64,000 bases of DNA from positions 7,750,001-7,814,000 of the forward strand of contig CAJFCV020000002.1 of the NCBI GenBank assembly GCA_904066235.2, read 5' to 3'. A model generated the notes under the pieces. It was not told the origin of the DNA, did no database searches, and saw nothing but the letters and a program-made list of their open reading frames with translations. The first letter of the stretch is position 1. The number at the start of each line of letters is the position of its first letter. Position numbers and translations under genes: made by a program. Positions 60,001-64,000 of the stretch are shown one piece after another. The stretch comes from Bursaphelenchus xylophilus. Its lineage: Eukaryota; Nematoda; Chromadorea; Rhabditida; Aphelenchoididae.

Positions 60001-61934
60001 ACCCAAGAAATAATTTTTTCCCCAAATTGAACTGTCATTTTTGGCTCAACAAGATTTTTTTTTCATTTTGAGTTTCTCGATGAAAATCAGCACGTCGTTG
60101 AGATCCTGACTCCTCGCAGCATCTAAAAATACCAAAGTCTAGGAGTTTTTGACTATACCCGGAAATTTATGATCGCATTCCTAACCCTGCTCCAAACTTT
60201 TGTCCCGCCAATTTTTTAAAATTTTGTGTTTTGCTCATATGAGCTTTCTGATTTCTACGGCTATGTATCCATTCTGGGGTTTTAATATATTCCGATTCTA
60301 ATAGAAAAGAAATGAAACTCCGATCTCAAGCCGCAAAGAAAATCTAGCCTGTTCCAAATTTTAGTCGCGGAGTATACGTTTGGTCCAAATTGGTACACTT
60401 TGGGCCGAGTTAGAAGGGGAGTCAAAACTTTTGGCTGGGAGTATATTTGCGATATAATATATAAAATAGGTATATATTATATCGCCTCGCCGTCTTGTAG
60501 CTAAAAAGGCAAGTGTAGAAGCCCGTTTGATCCCACAATAGTAGTTTTTCCACCAACCGCCGATACAGTCAGCCTTCCTACTTACCGACACATAAGACAT
60601 GAATCTCTCCGAAACATCGTCTGGCACAGCAGCTTCAGGATTTAAACTTCCGACTTCCACGACACACTCATCGCCGTAATCCAAGTCATCTATAATGCCG
60701 TCATAAACTTGAAGGACATCGGTTCCACAGACAAATGTCTCATTTTCCTTTACATAAACAGTTGTGTTTAAGGTAACTGGATATGGATTGAAATCAGGAT
60801 CATTCAAGAATTCTGTCACAGAAGATCCGATGTATCGGCAGATGGCAGACTTCGTGGCTTCATCAGCTTTCTGCATAAAACTGCAAAGAAATTTAGGTGA
60901 GAATAAGACTCAACTCACTTGTGGAAGGTTAATATCCAATTACCCTCCAAGTTGTAAGACTTATCAACTTTATTCTTCACACACAATACTCGAAAATCCT
61001 CATAATCATACTTCAACAGTCTTCCCGTGCGAATATAAAACTGGGCCGAGTGGAACGGTGAGATTTTTGATTTCAAAATATGAGTAATCTATAAAAAAAG
61101 GTAAAGAAAAACAAAGTTGAATCAAAACTTACTTCTCTTGGCAGTTTGTTGAGTTTGTTCAGCAAGTTAAGCAGGTTATGATCCTCCAAAGACAAAGTTA
61201 TGTCCAAAACAAGATTCTGAAAGGTTATTGGATGAAGTGGTTATATATGGCCCGGGACTGCTAAATCTCTCCGCAAGAGTCCCTGCAAATTTAGTCGAAA
61301 GTTAAAAGTTGACAAAAAAGGAGGAGGCGGCAGAAAGGCAGAAATTCTTACGACATTGCGCAATGTTATGTCAGATTGCGTAACTATTAACTTTGTACTA
61401 ACAGGGGAAGTACTCCAATTGCGACGCTCAGATTTTGATGAAACTTGGCATAAATTTAGAATAATTTTTTCTAAGACATATGCGAGAATCCTAGCTCGCG
61501 CTTTGCAGAAACAACCGAGATTTTTACATCGAAAGTCGGCAAAAATTTAGGACTTTTTGTCGAATTACGGCACGAAAAGTTTCATGCCTATTTCAACTGT
61601 AAAGGATAATGTTTCTACAAAAAATCAAATTTTTCCGCACGAAACTGCCAAAATTATGGCCAAAAAGCGCTTTTCTCTCTGACCGCTCTCCACGTTTAGC
61701 GTGCTCTCTCGGCGGCAAAAATCGTTCGATATATCGGCGGCGCCCGCAAAGCGCGAGCTAAAATTTTCCAGAATTGATATTTAGTCCATACCCGACGTGT
61801 GTGCAAAATTTAAAGAAAATCTGAGCGTCGCACTTGGAGTACTTCCCCTGTAAATTTGCATGGTTCGGATGGACTCTTGCGGAGAGATTTAGAAGTCCCG
61901 AGCCATATATTACCTTTGGCACCGGCTTCTCCAT
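57043..61934 (-). CDS. Unrecognised ~430-aa protein gene with transposon-filled introns
   Basis: Proposed exons: 61934-61914, 61216-61133, 61088-60919, 60880-60586, 57952-57656, 57594-57388, 57293-57143, 57107-57043. Every junction keeps phase. The start MEKPVPK follows an in-frame stop a short way upstream. At 60586 the consensus donor TCG|GTAAGT ends the exon; reading on instead runs into transposon sequence and stops at 60361. The next phase-0 exon opens at 57952 (FVNLKVSEIDLDV…). The last exon could alternatively end at 57108 without the 35-nt intron. There is no signal peptide. LPREITHILKSKISPF loosely resembles an F-box start, and the C-terminal half looks β-rich (propeller-like), but I assign no function. 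An AATAAA overlaps the stop (TAATAAA). Alternative view: two separate genes, 60361-61934 and 57043-57952. Confidence 0.6.
57964..58790. mobile_element. Tc1-like fold-back relic with transposase fragment
   Basis: The outer ~110 bp are inverted repeats (TCCATGATGGCCTAGCGGTG … and CCAGTTGTCATGTCCAGCCT appear on both arms). Between them, plus-strand codons at ~58270-58440 read WTFSDEKWFSFDG, then a GGGDVVVLGGVYSSGK-type segment, the pattern of Tc1 family transposases around the second catalytic Asp. The frame is broken and incomplete. The arms are homologous to those of 62139-63675 but diverged. It lies in the long intron of the gene 57043-61934. Confidence 0.75.
58990..60376. mobile_element. Fold-back element, ~440-bp arms around a ~510-bp loop
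   Basis: The left arm 58990-59431 (TATACTCCGCCACTAAAGTT…GGTTGGGTTACCCATGTTA…) is the near-complement of the right arm 59941-60376 (…TAACATGGGTAACCCAACC…GCGGAGTATA). Mismatches are scattered at a few per cent by eye. The loop encodes nothing recognisable. TATA at both ends fits a TA-target (Tc1/mariner-type) insertion. It lies in the same intron as the 57964-58790 relic. Confidence 0.85.
61243..61910. mobile_element. Palindromic MITE (same family as 55432) filling an intron
   Basis: The left end ATATATGGCCCGGGACTGCTAAATC and the right end (complement of ATATATGGCTCGGGACTTCTA) are inverted repeats, continuing as TCTCCGCAAGAGTCC and GCAAATTTAGTC. It is split by the element at 61402-61850. The minus-strand splice donor of the host gene (GT at 61913-61912) is immediately next to its end. 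Confidence 0.8.
61402..61850. mobile_element. MITE, CAGGGGAAGT family, copy 2, nested
   Basis: It runs CAGGGGAAGTACTCCAATTGCGACGCTCAGA… to …TCTGAGCGTCGCACTTGGAGTACTTCCCCTG, ~32-bp terminal inverted repeats. It is flanked by TAA on both sides (61399-61401 and 61851-61853); removing the element and one TAA restores ACTAAATTTGC, exactly as in the uninterrupted MITE at 55432. The 3-bp duplication is therefore directly proven by the sequence. Confidence 0.9.
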
Positions 61935-62138
61935 GAGATCAAATTTCTCGAATTCAAGACAATAGTCGATTTCTTATATCTTCCTTGACAATTAGGCCGG
62001 AAAATTTCGAAACGAAATGGTTGATAGAAATGGAAAAGTTGTTTTTGAGTCTTGGCACGAAAACAAAAGAATTTTTTAAATTATTTTTTGAGGTGCGCTT
62101 TTGGCACTTTTGGCATTCCGATTTTTGATGTGTATATA

Positions 62139-63675
62139 CACTGCTGGACAAAATGATATGACCACCGCAATTTTGCGCTGGCAATTTGTCCATGGTAAAT
62201 GAATTGCTTTAATATTTGGTGAAAGTGAGTATGGAGCAATGTTACATGTACCCAAAAAGTATCAAAGGATTTCAAAAAGTGCAAGGTGAGTAAAATTTGG
62301 AAAAACGCGAAACCGCCAAAAATCGGCTGGACAAAATGATATGATCACGTGGTTTAATTCAATCTTTTACTAATAACCACAATTTAACAAACAATCCTAG
62401 TAATGAGTGAGTCCTCCACTGATTACTAGGACTGGTATGGGGACACGTTCGGCCAGGTTTAGACGGGTTTGAACGCGTTAAACCATGTTTGATGCAGAGC
62501 TACCCAAACGGGTGAATATCTTCCAGTAACGCTTTCCAAAAGTTTTAAATGACGTTTTTATCATGTGATCTAGACGTGTAATCACCTGTGCAAGCCTTCG
62601 CTTTTCGTACGAACTCCATGGTGGCCTGGTAGTGTGGATTCAGCAAACATGCGGTTACCATGTCCAGCTTGGGCGACCCATTTGCTATTTGACCCTGGGG
62701 ATAGATGTGCTCCTTAGGTTTAAAATGTAACCCGGAATCTCTCTAGAAACCGACAAAGTCAAGAAAAGTCCCCGCTGACACGATTACAGCTTTGCAGATG
62801 CAACTTTGCCGACCTTCACCTTAACCAGAAAAACCAAGTTTTTCAAAGGGATCGTTAGCGACAAAAAAACAGTTCATTGTATGGCCCAGGGTGCATGAGG
62901 TGTGCTGTAGCTTCTAAAATTGCATAGGCCATCGAATGAAAGCCGTTTTGCATCGCTAAAAATCCATTTGAAAAACTCGGTTTTGCTGGTTAAGGTGAAG
63001 GTCGGCAAAGTTGCATCTGCAAAGCTGTGATCGTGTCAGCGGGGACTTTTCTTGACTTCGTCGGTTTCTAGAGAGATTCCGGGTTACATTTTAAACCTAA
63101 GGAGCACATCTATCCCCAGGGTCAAATAGCAAATGGGTCGCCCAAGCTGGACATGGTAACCGCATGTTTGCTGAATCCACACTACCAGGCCACCATGGAG
63201 TTCGTACGAAAAGCGAAGGCTTGCACAGGTGATTACACGTCTAGATCACATGATAAAAACGTCATTTAAAACTTTTGGAAAGCGTTAATGGAAGATATTC
63301 ACCCGTTTGGGTAGCTCTGCATCAAACATGGTTTAACGCGTTCAAACCCGTCTAAACCTGGCCGAACGTGTCCCCATACCAGTCCTAGTAATCAGTGGAG
63401 GACTCACTCATTACTAGGATTGTTTGTTAAATTGTGGTTATTAGTAAAAGATTGAATTAAACCACGTGATCATATCATTTTGTCCAGCCGATTTTTGGCG
63501 GTTTCGCGTTTTTCCAAATTTTACTCACCTTGCACTTTTTGAAATCCTTTGATACTTTTTGGGTACATGTAACATTGCTCCATACTCACTTTCACCAAAT
63601 ATTAAAGCAATTCATTTACCATGGACAAATTGCCAGCGCAAAATTGCGGTGGTCATATCATTTTGTCCAGCAGTG
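62139..63675. mobile_element. 1.54-kb near-perfect Tc1-like palindrome (fold-back)
   Basis: It starts CACTGCTGGACAAAATGATA and ends with the complement, flanked by TA on both sides (62137-62138, 63676-63677). The ends resemble Tc1/mariner termini. The two arms meet near 62907 with only a short unpaired centre and look >98% identical by eye, so the copy is young. The inner arm sequence is homologous to the Tc1-like relic at 57964-58790, including a decayed version of the FSDEK region. Identical 60-plus-codon frames at 62081-62284 (-) and 63530-63742 (+) are just the two arms. Confidence 0.9.
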
Positions 63676-63732
63676 TACAGTATCTAGGGTTCGGAAAATA
63701 TTAATCAATCCGAAGTTCTACGAGGGTAATCG

Positions 63733-63993
63733 ATGGCGCTGATTTCAAAAATCGTATCCATTTTACCGGGCCCCGGGCCTGAAATTTTGAAAAAGAGACC
63801 CGTTTGCCACCCCTGTTCGGCGAAGATGCGGCTGAACCCTGAAGTTGCGGTAAAATTTGTTGAGTTTTATGTGAAAAATAGTAAACTCTTTCAAGAACAA
63901 GATGAGCAGGAAGATTTCGGAATTTATGCCAGAAAGGGCTATCGGGAGGACAGAATCGAGCAACTCAACTTTCAACGTGCCAAGTTTATATTC
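63733..63993 (+). CDS. First exon of an unrecognised gene, cut by the window end
   Basis: ATG at 63733 opens a frame of 87 codons that ends in phase 0 at a good donor (TTC|GTGAGT, 63994). The protein starts MALISKIVSILPGPGPEIL and later reads CHPCSAKMRLNPEVAVKFVEF and GIYARKGYREDRIEQLNFQR, compositionally like real coding sequence. It starts only 58 bp after the fold-back element. The true start could be the Met at 63826. I do not recognise the family. Confidence 0.5.
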
Positions 63994-64000
63994 GTGAGTT

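Noticed and set aside
60361..60585. C-terminal extension of the exon at 60880
   Set aside because: The frame stays open into a transposon end, but a consensus GTAAGT donor at 60585 with a phase-matched exon at 57952 is a better explanation.
62081..63742. Two identical 67-70-codon ORFs on opposite strands
   Set aside because: They are the two arms of the 1.54-kb palindrome, not a gene pair.

Overview
This window looks like nuclear DNA of a free-living (rhabditid-type) nematode. The genes carry many very short introns (about 35-50 nt) with TTTTCAG-type acceptors. The gene families and neighbours are nematode-like: a mab-3-type protein with two DM domains, many small secreted proteins and Tc1-like transposon debris. 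Recurrent TACNGTA words occur in the noncoding DNA. Exon boundaries below were worked out by eye from GT/AG sites, reading phase and family motifs; intergenic claims are limited to what can be read without a search.

Layout. 1-3755 (+): the 3' end of a receptor tyrosine phosphatase with an active D1 and a degenerate D2, then a complete PP2A-family (PP4/PP6-like) Ser/Thr phosphatase. 3972-6301 (-): a tiny membrane protein and a secreted protein that resembles the agmatine-deiminase (pentein) fold but seems to lack its catalytic residues. 7506-14101 (-): a same-strand run of a predicted AT-hook nuclear protein, a zinc-finger protein and topoisomerase III; the last two are only ~170 bp apart and could be an operon. 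15994-20356 (-): a ~930-residue protein with an FCS zinc finger and a C-terminal SAM domain, the architecture of Polyhomeotic (PRC1). 20357-27252: ~7 kb without a gene I can support, with one MITE. 27253-28145 (-): a BED-finger/hAT-derived gene. 29495-31567: a divergent pair, a saposin-like secreted protein (-) and a two-domain chitin-binding secreted protein (+). 31963-34958 (-): mab-3, with two DM domains.

34959-57042 is a ~22 kb gene desert upstream of mab-3. It is the most interesting part of the window. It holds eight exact copies of the 9-mer TGGGTGGTC (the GLI/TRA-1 core; mab-3 is a known direct TRA-1 target in C. elegans), one of them ~250 bp from the mab-3 start codon. It also holds a 1.4-kb island with twenty exact copies of the palindrome GCACNGTGC, and an excess of a CCTGAGG/CCTCAGG (AP-2-like) word. 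I read this as a candidate sex-determination regulatory landscape; the factor for GCACNGTGC is unknown to me.

55.4-63.7 kb is a transposon-dense zone: two MITE families, one nested inside the other, and three large fold-back elements, at least one derived from a Tc1-like transposase. One host gene (57043-61934, -) appears to run through this zone, with the transposons sitting in its introns, one of them abutting a splice donor. The last 270 bp begin another, unrecognised gene on the + strand.
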